Shown here: positions 22,543 to 34,006 of the stretch, piece by piece
Numbering within the stretch: the first letter of the stretch is position 1
Layout of the letters: each line of letters opens with the position of its first letter
Origin: Hordeum vulgare subsp. vulgare
Taxonomy: Eukaryota; Streptophyta; Magnoliopsida; Poales; Poaceae
Length of the DNA: 64,000 nucleotides
Direction: 5' to 3'
Assembly: GCF_904849725.1 (NCBI RefSeq)
Contig: NC_058520.1
Coordinates: 538,398,083-538,462,082 of the forward strand
Made by a program: the position numbers and the translations under genes
The notes under the pieces: generated by a model
Told to the model about the DNA's origin: nothing
Database searches by the model: none
Seen by the model: only the letters and a program-made list of their open reading frames with translations

Positions 22543-23314
22543 CGTCGAGAGCAAGAGTCGACTGAAGCTGGTGAACAGGGAGGTGAACATGGCCACCCCT
22601 ACCAACCCCAAGTTCCTCAAATGGTCCCAGACTGCGATCACCTTTGACCAGTCAGATCATCCAACACACATACCCACCCTAGGGAGACAGGCTCTGGTCA
22701 TCGACCCAGTGGTGGAAGGAGTCCGACTGCGCAAAGTCCTCATGGAAGGTGCCAGTGGCTTGAACATCATGTATGCCGACACTCTCAAGGGGATGGGCAT
22801 TCCGATATCCAAACTCAGTGAGAGCAGCATGCAGTTGCATGGAGTCGTCCCTGGACGAAAGGCCAAGTCACTCGGCCAGATCGCGTTGGACGTCGTTTTC
22901 GGCTCCGACAAGAACTTCCGCAAGGAAAAGCTGATCTTCGAAGTTGTTGACTTCCAGAGCGCTTACCCCACGATTCTGGGCCGCCCAGCGTATGCACGTT
23001 TCATGGCCCGTCCATGTTACGTATACCTGAAGCTGAAGATGCCGGGCCCGAAGGGCGTGATTACCATCACAGGAAATCGGCAGCGGGCCGAAGAGTGTGT
23101 GCAGCAGGGATCAAGAATCGCCGACCAGCAGATGGCCGTCCTCGAGCCTGACGAGTACAGGAAAGCAGTCGACCCCGCTGACTTGATGCGTTTGAAGAAG
23201 CCAGCTTCGGAGTCTGCATTCTAGTCGGTGGGAGAGACGAAGAAGGTCAGCATCCACCCGACGGACGCCACTGCTGCCCCGACGAACATCTCCACCACCC
23301 TCGATCCTAAATAG
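22460..23314 (+). pseudogene. Element D aspartic protease region
   Basis: Pepsin-like retrotransposon protease. W-S-Q-T-A-I-T-F-D-Q-S-D-H-P precedes the active-site region V-L-M-E-G-A-S-G-L-N (about 22737-22766), where the catalytic D of the usual D-G-S/G is E, a probable inactivating change: element C has M-D-G-G-S-S. The conserved G-R-P-A-Y-A-R-F-M-A-R-P-C-Y-V-Y-L-K block follows. Stops: TAG 23222-23224 and TAG 23312-23314. The second is at exactly the same place in element C. Confidence 0.8.
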
Positions 23315-25729
23315 GAAGCCGAGCTCACCCAATTCCTCCGTGAGAACTGGGACATCTTCGCATGGAAACCCTCTGACATGCCAAGTGTACCCAGGGAGTT
23401 GGCTGAGCACCGACTGCATGTGGATCCCACTGCTCGGGCTGTCCGAAAACGCCTGCGTCGGTCCACCGCGCATAAGAGGAAGGCAATCGGAGAAGAGGTG
23501 GCCAAGCTGTTGGCAGCCAACTTCATTCGCGAGGTTCACCACTCCGAGTGGCTCGCCAATGTTGTCATGGTGCCCAAGAAGGACAAGTCGCTCCGAATGT
23601 GCATCGACTTCAAGCACCTCAATAAGGTCTGCCCTAAAGGCCATTTTCCGCTCCCCCGCATCGATCAAATCGTCGATTCGACTGCGGGTTGCGAGCGTCT
23701 GTCATTTCTTGATGCCTATTCGGGCTATCATCAGATCCGTCTGTATGGCCCCGATGAATTAAAAACAGCCTTCATCACCCCATTCGGGTGCTTCTGCTAC
23801 ATCACTATGCCATTCGGTTTGAAGAATGCAGGAGCTACCTTTATGCGCATGATCCAAAAATGTCTCCTCAACCAGATCGGTCGGAATGTGGAGGCATATA
23901 TGGATGATATCGTAGTCAAGTCACGCAAAGGTTCCGACCTGCTGACTGACTTGGCAGAAACGTTCGCCAACCTTCGTAGGTACGATATCAAGCTCAACCC
24001 CGCCGAATGTTCATTCGGTGTTCCCGGCGGGAAGTTACTCGGTTTCTTCGTTTCCGAACGAGGGATCGATGTCAACCCCGAAAAGATCGGGACCATCGTC
24101 CGAATGGAGAGGCCGGTCAGAATACACGATGTTCAACGTCTCACAGGTTGCCTAGCGGCTTTGAGCAGGTTCATCAGTCGACTCGGCGAGAAAGCACTTC
24201 CTCTGTACCGACTCATGAAGAAATCAGATACTTTCGAGTGGACACACGAAGCCCAAGTCGCATTCGACAACCTCAAAGTCCTACTTTCCACCCAGCCGGT
24301 TCTTACTACTCCGCTCAGTAAAGAGCCCCTTCTTCTGTATATCGCGGCTACAAATCAAGTCATCAGCACTGTTCTTACAGTCGAACGAGAAGAAGAAGGC
24401 AAAGCATACAAAGTTCAGCGGCCAGTGTATTACGTCTCCGAAGTCCTGAGTCCTTCCAAGCAGAGGTATCCCCACTATCAAAAACTCATCTATGGGATTT
24501 ACATGACTGCGAAGAAGGTAGCCCATTATTTCCAAGACCACTCGGTGTCTGTCGTTTCTGATGCTCCGTTGTCGGAAATCCTCCACAATCGAGACGCATC
24601 AGGCCGAGTGGCGAAGTGGGCAATGGAGATGTTGTACTGCGATAGCAAGTTCGAGGCCAAGAAAGCTATTAAGTCTCAAGCTCTGGCTGACTTCATAGCA
24701 GAATGGGTAGAACAACAGCAACCGACCCACATCTACTCGGCTCATTGGACAATGTTCTTCGATGGGTCCAAGATGTTGAATGGCTCCGGCGCTGGCGTTG
24801 TGATCGTATCGCCAAAGGGCGACAAACTCAAATATGTGCTGCAGATACACTTTGATTCCTCCAACAATGAGGCAGAGTATGAAGCTCTCCTTTATGGACT
24901 GCGTATGGCCATCGCACTCGGCGTCCGTCGCCTGATGGTCTATGGCGATTCAGATTTGGTGGTTAATCAAGTGATGAAAGAGTGGGACGTCAGGAACCCC
25001 ACCATGACCACATACTGCAATGCAGTGAGGAAGCTTGAGAAGAAGTTTGAAGGTCTAGAACTCCACCATGTACCGCGACTGAAGAACCAAGCAGCTGACG
25101 AGTTGGCAAAACTCGGATCCACTGGGACACCAGTCCCGAGTGACGTCTACCTCGAGCACCTCCACCTTCCCTCGGTCAAAGAAGATCCTTACACAGAGGA
25201 ACCAGCACAACCAAAGAGCTCGTCTGATCCGACTGAAGTCCACGTACCTGCTGTGGTTGATATGATCATGGAGATTCTTGCTGTCATCCCTGATTGGACT
25301 GTTCCGATCATTGCATATATCCTAAGGCAAGAATTACCAGAAGACGAAGTCCAGGCCCGGCAGATAGTCCGCAGGTCGAAGTCGTTCACTGTCATTGATG
25401 GCCAGTTGTACAAGGAAAGCGTTTCAGGCGTTCTTCAACGATGCATCTCCCCAGAGGAGGGACAGTTAATCCTGGAAGATATTCACTCGGGAACCTGCGG
25501 TCATCACGCCTCTTCGAGGGCAATCGTCGCCAAAGCGTTCAGAGCTGGTTTCTTCTGGTTGCAGGCAAATGAAATGGCTGAAGATATGGTCGACCAATGT
25601 GAGGGCTGTCAGTTCTACTCCAACAAGTCCCGCAAGCCAACATCTGCGTTGAAGACAATCCCTCTTGTGTGGCTGTTTGCAGTATGGGGATTAGATACAG
25701 TCGGTCCATTCAGGACAGGCCAAGGATGA
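23315..25729 (+). pseudogene. Element D reverse transcriptase and two RNase H domains
   Basis: Long open stretch after the TAG at 23312. RT motifs: W-L-A-N-V-V-M-V-P-K-K-D, D-F-K-H-L-N-K-V-C-P, F-L-D-A-Y-S-G-Y-H-Q, M-P-F-G-L-K-N-A-G-A-T-F and the catalytic Y-M-D-D-I at 23897-23911. A first, divergent RNase H follows (Y-H-Y-Q-K-L-I-Y region, about 24310-24640). A second RNase H of archaeal type starts F-F-D-G-S-K (24757) with N-E-A-E-Y-E-A-L and Y-G-D-S-D-L, and ends near A-A-D-E-L-A-K-L. The integrase zinc finger H-H-C-C begins by about 25480. TGA at 25727-25729 breaks the frame; CGA is the simplest ancestor. Confidence 0.9.
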
Positions 25730-26527
25730 TACACACATTTGCTGGTGGCAGTCGACAAGTTCACAAAATGGATTGAAGCCAAGCCCATCAAGAAGCTCGA
25801 CGCCCTAACAGCCATCAAGTTTGTCATGGACATCATCTCCAGATTCGGTGTACCTCACAGCATAATCACGGACAACGGGACAAACTTTGACTCGGACAGA
25901 TTCAAAGGTTTCTGTGCAAGCCAAGGTATCCGAGTGGATTTTGCTTCCGTGGCGCATCCTCAATCCAACGGACAAGCAGAGCGGGCGAATGGACTTATTC
26001 TGCAAGGTTTGAGGCCCCGACTCCTACGAGAGGTGGGACATGCCGCTGGTGCATGGGTCACCGAACTACCTTCAGTGCTTTGGGGTCTCCGCACAACCCC
26101 GAACAGATCTACAGGGCGATCATCGTTCTTCCTCGTTTACGGAGCAGAAGCAGTCCTTCCGAGTGACTTGCTTCACAATGCTCCACGAGTCGAACTCTTC
26201 TCCGAAGCTGGAGCAGAACAAGCAAGGCAAAATGGAGTGGACCTTCTAGAGGAGGAGCGCGAGATGGCACTGACTCACTCAACCGTTTATCAACAAGATC
26301 TGCGGCGCTTTCACGCACGCCACGTCAGGAGTCGCACGTTCCAAGCAGGCGACCTGGTGCTCCAAGTGGATCAGCAAAGACCTCACAAGCTGGCTCCTGT
26401 CTGGGAAGGACCCTTCATCATCTCCAAGGTGCTGAACAACGGAGCATACAGACTCTACAACATCGACAGGGAGACAGACGAGCCGCGAGCATGGAACGGA
26501 GATCTCCTGAAGCGCTTCTACACATGA
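25730..26527 (+). pseudogene. Element D integrase core and C-terminus
   Basis: Continues in frame after the TGA: H-L-L-V-A-V-D-K-F-T-K-W, I-I-T-D-N-G-T-N-F (second catalytic Asp) and H-P-Q-S-N-G-Q-A-E-R-A-N (catalytic Glu). The first Asp (G-L-D-T-V-G-P-F) is just before the stop. The C-terminal part has G-P-F-I-I-S-K-V-L-N-N-G-A-Y, the chromodomain-less DNA-binding end typical of Tat/Athila elements. Terminal TGA at 26525-26527. Apart from the upstream stop this segment is open. Confidence 0.9.
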
Positions 26528-26640
26528 CCGTCGACTGAAGCGATGTAAAAAGCAAGTATTGACGAAATAATATAAAGCAGATTGAGCTTTTGCAGATTCA
26601 GAATTCTTCCTTGGTCACAGACTCCGGAATTAAAAAAAAA

Positions 26641-27440
26641 CTTAGCTGCGATCCAGAATCGCCTAAGTTCTAATTTTCTCCGACTGTGCACTAAAACGCT
26701 GCACTCGGGAGCTTAGCTGCGATCCAGAATCGCCTAAGTACTAACTTTCTCCGAGTGCGCACTAAACGTCGCACTCGGAGGCTTAGTTGCGATCCAGAAT
26801 CGCCTAAGTACTAACTTTCTCCGAGTGCGCACTAAACGTCGCACTCGGGGGCTTAGCTGCGATCCAGAATCGCCTAAGTACTAACTTTCTCCGAGTGTGC
26901 ACTAAACGTCACACTCGGGGGCTTAGCTGCGATCCAGAATCGCCTAAGTACTAACTTTCTCCGAGTGTGCACTAAACGTCACACTCGGGGGCTTAGCTGC
27001 GATCCAGAATCGCCTAAGTACTAACTTTCTCCGAGTGTGCACTAAACGTCACACTCGAGGACTTAGATGCGATCCAGAATCGCCTAAGTAATACCTTTCT
27101 CCAAGCGTGCACTGAACGTCGCACTCGGGGACTTAGCTGCGATCAAGAATCGCCTAAGTAATAACTTTCTCCGAGCGTACACTACTCGTCACACTTGGGG
27201 ACTTAGCTGCGATCCAGAATCGCCTAAGTAATACCTTTCTCCAAGCGTGCACTGAACGTCGCACTCGGGGACTTAGCTGCGATCAAGAATCGCCTAAGTA
27301 ATAACTTTCTCCGACCGTACACTACTCGTCACACTCGGGGACTTAACTGTGATCCAGCATCTCCTAAGTACTAACTTTCTCCGAGTGTGCATTAAACGTC
27401 ACACTCGGGGATTTAGCTGCGATCCAGAATCGCCTAAGTA
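26641..27440. repeat. Tandem array of twelve 70-bp units with two hairpins each
   Basis: Unit starts (CTTAGCTGCGATCC or close variants) at 26641, 26712, 26782, 26852, 26922, 26992, 27062, 27132, 27202, 27272, 27342 and 27412: period 70 bp, 71 for the first. Each unit has CTTAG..GCGAT-CCAGA-ATCGC..CTAAG, a hairpin, then CCGAGTGCG...CGCACTCGG, a 9-bp perfect stem around an 11-nt loop. It lies 113 bp after the pol stop and about 850 bp before the stop of the antisense gene, between two convergent genes. Confidence 0.95.
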
Positions 27441-27502
27441 TCAACAATCGCTAAAATGGGAAAGCTTCCCACGACTGTATCCTACAGATACACTCGGAGA
27501 CT

Positions 27503-27898
27503 CAGCAGACCCTCATTGAGACTCATGTGGATGTCAAGACAACTGACAATTACATGAGTAGCAGACCCTCATTGAGGCTCATGTGGATGTCAAGACAACT
27601 GACAATTACATGAGTAACAACTCGCTCCGAGTGCAGCATGTCCGTCGCACTCGAGGACTTAGCTGCGATCAAGAATCTCCTAAGTACTCTATTACCTTCG
27701 AGTGTATCCTATAGATCCACTCGGGGACTCAGCAGACCCTCATTGAGGCTCATGTGGATGTCAAGACAACTGACAATTACATGAATAGCAGACCCTCATT
27801 GAGGCTCATGTGGATGTCAAGACAACTGACAATTACATGAATAGCAGACCCTCATTGAGGCTCATGTGGATGTCAAGACAACTGACAATTACATGAGT
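27503..27898. repeat. 56-57 bp repeats, 2 + 3 copies
   Basis: Units starting AGCAGACCCTCATTGAG at 27503, 27560, 27731, 27787 and 27843. They are split by a partial unit of the neighbouring 70-bp family (about 27620-27730), so the two families are interleaved. Each unit contains ATGTGGATGTCAAGACAACT and ACAATTACATGA. No coding potential. Confidence 0.9.
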
Positions 27899-28288
27899 AA
27901 CAACTCGCTCCGAGTGAGGCGTATCTGTCGCACTCGAAGACTTAGCCGCGATCATGAATCGCCTAAGTACTCTATTACCCTCGAGTGTATCCTATAGATC
28001 CACTCGGTGACTTGGAAGATCCTCCGAAAGGTTCACACATATGTCAAGCAAACTGCCAGTTACGTGCTCTGCATGTTTGCCATTGGCTTAACCAAGAAAC
28101 GCCAAACAAAACTCGAGCCAAAATCGCAACAGAAGAGGAAACGATTTGATTCAAATTTGAAGTTCACCTAAAGATGGTTCACTCGGTGCGAATCAAGCTT
28201 ACCCGCACCGAACCAAGAATGTGACGGCCAATAGAAGTGGACAAGGTTTCTTACAACCAACACTCGGCATACCGAGGTAAAAGTTTTC

Positions 28289-31200
28289 TTACGCGTCGTC
28301 CGGATTGGCGCCAGGACTGGAGGGCTCCACGAATGTGTCAAGGTCGATCCCGTCGGCGATGCGGGTGGCACTCTCAAGGAAGGTTTCCCTGAAGTCTTCG
28401 AATCAAAGTTTCTTCGTGTTGGCGACCTTCAACGCTTTCAGCTTCTCCTCGTGCACCTCCTTGCAATGCACTCGGACCAGGGACAGAGCAACGTCTGCAC
28501 CACAGCGAGCCGTAGATTTCTTCCATGACTGCACCCGGTTTGGGACCTCCTCCAGTCGAGTCATCAAGTTTTCCATCTCATGCCGCGACTCATCTTCCCG
28601 CCAAAGCTCCTTGTCGATCCGGCCGACGACTTCTCTCAGTCGACCGATGAAAGGACCAACTTTGCCCACGCGAATGTGCGCTGCGAGCAGATCTCGATTG
28701 GCGTCGTCGCCTAGTGGAGTGTTCTCGCGAATCGACCGCTCCATGTCAGCTGCTTCAGCTTCAGCGTCCATGCAAAAATATGCAAACACAGGACAACCAA
28801 ACAATTAGCGCCGAGTGTAACACACGTACCACAAGCACTCGGAAAAACAGGACTTACCACCCAGACGCGTCATCATCTGCCGAGCCCAGTCACTGACGTA
28901 TTTCTCCTGCGCTATACACCGTTTGTTCAGCACGGCCATTTGTCCCATCAGTGCAGACCTTTGTTTCCCCATATTCTCAACTTCAGCAGTCAGTGCCTTG
29001 TTCGCTTCACGAGCCTGCTCCAACGACTTCTCTCGCTCCACCAGAACCTCCTTCATACCAGCCATTGCAATCAGTGCCGCATCCAGCTCACCGGCAAACT
29101 GAACCTTCTCCGCCCTAAGAGTCTCGTATGCTGCCCCCATCTCACAAGTTTTCTGCCAGCCAACAACAAGAGACGATCAGAAAAATCCAACACTACAAAG
29201 TCTAAGCTCTTCAGACCCCTGCCGACGCAAGCAGTCGACAGCGGTCTCGGGGACTACACCCAGTGGGTTCACTGAGAGTGACCCCACTGGCATGAAACTC
29301 AAACAGGCCCGCCCTATTGAGATACATGACAACACCTACGCCCACAAGGCTAATACTACCCAACCTGAGTAAAATTACTCTCGGGGACTCTTACAGTAGG
29401 TGCACTCCGAGCGCCCCAACTGTTAGCAGTCGACCATATTATGTACGGATCTCACCAAGGCAAAGACAATAAGCGTAAAGACAACTGCCGGTGCAAGCAC
29501 TCGACAGAAGTCTCGGAGACTACACCCACTGGGTTCACTCAGAGTGAACCCATTGCGAACATGATACAGTATCCGAGAACACCCAGTGGGTTACAAGAGA
29601 AAAGTAAATACTTACTAGCCCACTTAATCGGATATCGTCCCGCAGCTCCAAGCTCCGCTGGTACAAGGATGCGATGGAGTCGTACGCCTTCTTGGCTTCT
29701 CCCGCCATCAGCTCCGCCTGCACCATGGCCCCCTTAGCCGCTCCCACATGATCCTCCGGGAGGCGCTGGACGTTGAACCCGACATTTGACGGGCCTGACA
29801 TCGTTGGAAGCTCCTTGGGCATCCCAAGGCCCGCTCCAGTCGGTACAACAGCCACCAGCGCCTCCTCAGTCGGCGGCATTGCCTCAGTCGGCGGCACGTC
29901 CGCGGCGAGAGCAGTAACTGGCGGGACAGCATCAAGAACAGGCTCCGCAGTTTGCTCAGGTCTCCCCTGGTCACCCTCATCCACATAAATCGCCCCTGCC
30001 AGACCGAACGGTGCGAGATCTCAGGAAAAGAAAGGGGCAAGACCAAAGACAGAATTTGCGATGCGATAATATAAAACTTTCGGAATCGCTACAACGCACC
30101 TGGCTGGGACGAGACGACGTTGTCCGCGTCCATGGGATCATCCTCCTGACGCGCCGGAGAGGTGGCAGAGGTGGCAACCCTGTCGAGTGAAATTCATTCG
30201 ACCATCAAACAGGAGTTCAATCGAATATCAGAAGAGGAACAATGCACTTACGTTGAGGTGACGGGAACAGCGACCCTCATCCGCGGCAAAGCCTTCCGAG
30301 GTTTAGATCCGCTCGGTTTAGCCACCTTGGAAGGCTGACCCGCAGGCTCAGCAACAACGTCCCTGGTCCTCTTGGTGCTCCAAGCACTCGGGACCACGAG
30401 AACTATGGGCGGAGCACTCGAGGATGCCGGCGGGAACTGCAGGTTCATGTCGGCGCTTGGTTCGGTGCTCCGGCAGCGGGGGCGGCGAGTCCTGCTCCTC
30501 GTCTTCCTCCTCCTCCTCACTAGACTCTTCCACCGTTTCCCCGCTGTCGGAGACATACTCGGCGCTCTCCACGCTGTCCTCCTGGCTGCCCTCCTCCTCC
30601 TCCTCGGCCGGGTTCCCGTTCGAGACAGGGGAAAACCAGTTGGTCCACTTCTGCATAGAATACGGTCGGTGACATCAGACGCCAGGCAGAGATTCAAGAA
30701 AACAATAAAACTAAGACAGATACGTGCACTCGACAAATGGTACTCACCTGGTTTGGAGGAGGATTGTCCGTGCAGAAAGCCCTCACTCGCCGAGACCCTC
30801 TGGGGTTCTCGCAGGCGCGTGTGATGTGGAGCACCCACAACACCACCGTCTCCTCGGTCACGCCCAAGACGTTGGTCCGAGTGGAGTCTTCGGGCCCCGT
30901 GTAGTGCCACATGGCGTGGTCGCGAGCCTGCAGTGGTTGTATGCGCCGACCGAGGAAAATCTCCAGCAAATCTATGTCGGTGACCCCCCTTCTGACGACG
31001 TCTGCGAGTGCGTCGACCAGAGGCTGGATGTCGACCTTCTGCGCCTTCGTGAGCGCAAGCTGCTTAGGCGGAGCGGGTCGATCTAGGCTAAAGGGAGGCA
31101 GCCCTGTTGTGGCATTCGGGCAGGCAACGTCCTGGCAGTAGAACCACGTTGACTGCCAGTTCCTAACCGACTCCATCAGCTGAAGGGCAGGATAACTACT

Positions 31201-31730
31201 CCTACTCTTCTTCTGGAAACCTAAGCCTCCGCAGAGCTGGAGAAGGTGTGTCTTATCATCTGACTGGTGGAGTCGTTTGATAGTTTGGGATCTAGCAGAG
31301 AAAATATGTTTGAACAACCCCCAATGGGGGGACAGCCGATGAAGCACTCGCACATGACTATGAAAGCAGAGAGATGAGCTATAGCATTCGGGGGAAAGTG
31401 GTGAAGCTGCGCCCCGAAGTGGTTCATCATGCCTTTGAAGAAAGGATGCGAGGGCAGAGAGAAACCTCGATATATGTGGCTGAGCAGCAGGACGCGCTAC
31501 CCCTCCCGAGGCGCCGGCTCGATCTCATGCTCCACCGGCAGCCTCCACGACTTGTGCACGATCATCCCATGCTCCACCAGCTGCAGCAGATCCCCCTCCG
31601 TCACCGTGGAGGGGAGGAAGTCTCCCTGGATCCACCCCGCCGGCAACGCTCGCTGCCCTCGCCGAGCAGGAGCCGCCGCCTTCCCCTTCTTCTTCTTCGC
31701 CTCCAGATTGCTGGTCTGTCCCTTGGTCAT
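28289..31730 (-). pseudogene. Element D antisense spliced gene, decayed
   Basis: Proposed exons on the minus strand: 31730-30748, 30650-30252, 30179-30100, 29995-29616, 29152-28858 and about 28770-28289, all but the last with consensus GT/AG borders (for example CCAAACCAG|GTGAGT). The protein starts MTKGQTSNLEAKKKKGKAAAP. It has a conserved domain with C-E-C-F-I-G-C-P-P and W-F-Y-C-Q-D, then an acidic Glu/Ser tract in exon 2, and coiled-coil exons 4-6. I relate it to the Pfam family labelled putative gypsy-type transposon (Transposase_28), from memory; function unknown. Decay: TAG in exon 1 near 31500, a slip at the C-run near 31319, frame changes in exon 2 and TGA at 28403 in the last exon. 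It converges with pol. A homologous gene is in element C. Confidence 0.7.
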
Positions 31731-32253
31731 GGCGGAAGCTGTGGGTCCGCGAAGGGGAAGGAAAAGGAGGAAGCTTGGGTGCGCAGGGGAAGGCGAGAGG
31801 AGCGGAGCAAGCAAAGGCAAGAGATCTGGCGAGCGTAACGAGAAAACCCTCGCCGGTGGGGTTTAAGTAAGGTTCCGACTGTGTCACTGGCGGGTGGCCC
31901 CGAAACCTTATCCCCCGACCAACCGCGGCGATATCAGTGGAGAAGATGAAGGCGCGAGAATCGAGGCTTCAGGCGCTACTCGAGCGCGATGGCGTCATCC
32001 CCGCTGAGCGCGCGGTAACCGAAATTTGAGGATCCCGGAAAATCCACCGCTGTGAGTTGACTGGTCACGTCAGAAGATGCCGCGGAAGCACTCGGTTTCC
32101 GACAGTTTGTTTCGCAACTACTTCCACTCGGATCATTGATCAGAGAAGATAAAATGGATCGAGGCAAACAACGCCAAAGTCACATCCGTTCCAGTCGGAT
32201 CCAAGCTTCGAGCATCGCTTCGTCGTTCCAACCCCAATCCATTCGGGGACTAA
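31731..32253 (-). promoter_or_regulatory. Putative antisense promoter region of element D
   Basis: About 520 bp between the antisense ATG and the 3' LTR. No ORF is supported. On the minus strand a weak TATA-like TTACTTAAAC lies near 31861-31870. The plus-strand end TTCGGGGACTAA (32242-32253) is the polypurine tract of D. Promoter function is inference. Confidence 0.4.
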
Positions 32254-32811
32254 TGATGGGGTTATAGTCCTAGGGTAGGGTCATAGGCCTGCCCTAAAGG
32301 TCCAACCCAAGGACCACCCCTCACAAGGGACAAGGCCCTTAGTCAGTTCCGACTGAACTAAGGAGTTCCATTCATCCAGTCGGTAACAGATCCTCGACCG
32401 TCCAGTCGAAGATTAGCATTCGGAGTTTATCAAACTAACCGACTGGATTCCACTATGCGCATCGTAACCCCCCTGGAGGGAAACGGTCATACGTTTCCAT
32501 ATGCCTTAATTAGCATTTAGGACGTACGTTACCTGTAACGTAGACATTTATTTGCCACTACTCCACCCCTGTGCATCGAAACATTGTGAAGGGCAGCACA
32601 CTCTATATAAGCCACCCTCCCCCTCTGGTGCAGGGGTTAGCAATTCACTGTATTCGATATTCCACTCGACAACAAGCTCCCTGAGCACTGAGACGTAGGG
32701 CTATTACCTCCACCGTAGAGGGGCCTGAACTCATACAACCTCGCGGTAGCTAAGGCTCTGCCCATTCCTTTCGTACCCTACTCATCTACTATCAGGCTTA
32801 TACCCACGACA
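32254..32811 (+). mobile_element. Element D 3' LTR
   Basis: 558 bp, starting TGATGGGGTTATAG and ending CACGACA, directly followed by the TSD GTCGC. TATATAAG at 32604-32611. Confidence 0.92.
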
Positions 32812-32816
32812 GTCGC

Positions 32817-33243
32817 CAATGCCAACACCAACAATGGCAACCAACGCCAGAAGAAAGGCAGGGGATACAGTGGTAAAAAGCCGTGTAACTATGAAGAGTT
32901 ACTCAAGGGCCCTTGCCCGCACCACGCCATGGCAGACGGACCGGCGACTCATTCCTGGGAGAACTGTTACGTGATGCGGGAGTTTCGGGCGGAGGCGATC
33001 AAAAAGGGGCAAAATGGTGACCCGGACCAACGGCAGGAACAGTTCGGTGCACCCAACCAACGTCAGAACCCCTTCGGCGGTTTTCCCGAGCCGGGGGCTC
33101 AGTGTGGCTCGCAGCCGAGCAGCGGCCAGTATTCGGTGCATCACCAACGACGGTATAACCCGCCCGGAGTTTTTCCGCAACAACCCCAAACAGTTAAGCA
33201 ATGGGCAGTACCACGTTTTCACCACCAATGCTTGCAGGCGTGA
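32817..33243 (+). pseudogene. Element C gag, C-terminal zinc-binding part
   Basis: Continues gag after D (A-N-A-N-T-N-N-G-N-Q-R-Q-K-K-G). A Cys/His cluster C-N-Y-E-E-L-L-K-G-P-C-P-H-H ... H-S-W-E-N-C-Y can bind zinc and is typical of Tat gag C-termini. A Gln/Pro-rich tail follows, ending at TGA 33241-33243. Protease is in the +1 frame. The two frames appear to join near 33200, at GTTAAGCAATGG, by a one-base insertion. Confidence 0.7.
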
Positions 33244-34006
33244 TAAAAAGGTGAGTCAGCGAGCGTACAGTGTGTCTGAGCCGACACTCCCCGGGTACCT
33301 CCACTGGTCCGAGCAGACCATATCATGGAGTAGGGAGGATCATCCGCCAAGAGTTGACAATCCTAGCGACTTAGCGTTGGTCGTAGCTCCCCAAGTTGGG
33401 GGGTATACCCTGTCGAAAGTACTAATGGATGGTGGCAGCAGCATCAATATTTTGTATTTTGACATTTTCCAAAGGATGAACCTGTTGGAAAAGGATTTGA
33501 TGTCTTCAACAACGGTATTCCACGGAATCGTCCCAGGCAAATCGGCGTACCCCATAGGCGGAGTCAGACTCACAGTTGCATTTGGAACAGCATATAACTA
33601 CAGGAGTGAGTCACTGATGTTTGAGGTGGTCAAATTGAAAAGGCCCTACCATGCGCTGTTTGGGCGGCCGGCTTACGCTCGGTTCATGGCTCGCCCATGC
33701 TATGTTTACCTGAAACTCAAGATGCCTGGTCCTAAAGGACCCATCACGGTTGACGGTGACAAGAGGATTGCAAAGGAATGTGAAGAAGGGGACGCGGCTT
33801 ACGCGGAAGTCGCCTGCGTTGCAGAGGAGCTCAAATATCATCGGGCCAATGTTGATCCGGCTGATATGTCGCCCTTGAAAAAGCCAACAACAGATGATGA
33901 GTCGCCCCTCAAGTTAAAACCAACGGATGACACTAAAACGGTTGATTTTGTTCCTGACGACTCAACCAAGCAGTTCACCATTGGGACGGGTCTGGATCCC
34001 AAATAG
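33200..34006 (+). pseudogene. Element C aspartic protease region
   Basis: Y-H-V-F-T-T-N-A-C-R-R-D, W-S-E-Q-T-I-S-W-S-R-E-D-H-P, the protease active site V-L-M-D-G-G-S-S-I-N (about 33417-33446; catalytic Asp present) and G-R-P-A-Y-A-R-F-M-A-R-P-C-Y-V-Y-L-K. The frame is open to TAG 34004-34006 (D-P-K-stop-E-S-A-L), 22 codons before the Met that opens the next frame, exactly as in D. Confidence 0.85.

Larger units (their letters stand above)
20014..32811 (+). mobile_element. Element D: Tat-lineage Ty3/Gypsy
   Basis: A 12,798-bp plus-strand element nested in gag of C. LTRs of 557 and 558 bp, TSD GTCGC. Order: LTR, PBS, gag, protease, RT, RNase H, archaeal-type RNase H, integrase, 70-bp and 56-bp tandem arrays, an antisense spliced gene, LTR. 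The plan is the same as C but the sequence is clearly another family. By hand I count 21 substitutions (16 transitions) and one indel between its LTRs, about 3.8%. Plus-strand frames carry at least five stops. Confidence 0.93.

Noticed and set aside
22078..22641. 187-codon minus-strand frame with hydrophobic stretches
   Set aside because: Opposite gag/protease of D. The apparent membrane segments come from reading Lys/Glu codons in antisense.
26641..27900. Possible CRISPR array
   Set aside because: The units are direct tandem repeats without unique spacers, in a plant retrotransposon.
22504..33243. Conserved programmed +1 frameshift between gag and protease in C and D
   Set aside because: Both show a +1 change, but at different places (C-run near 22507 in D, near 33200 in C). 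Simple one-base insertions explain them.
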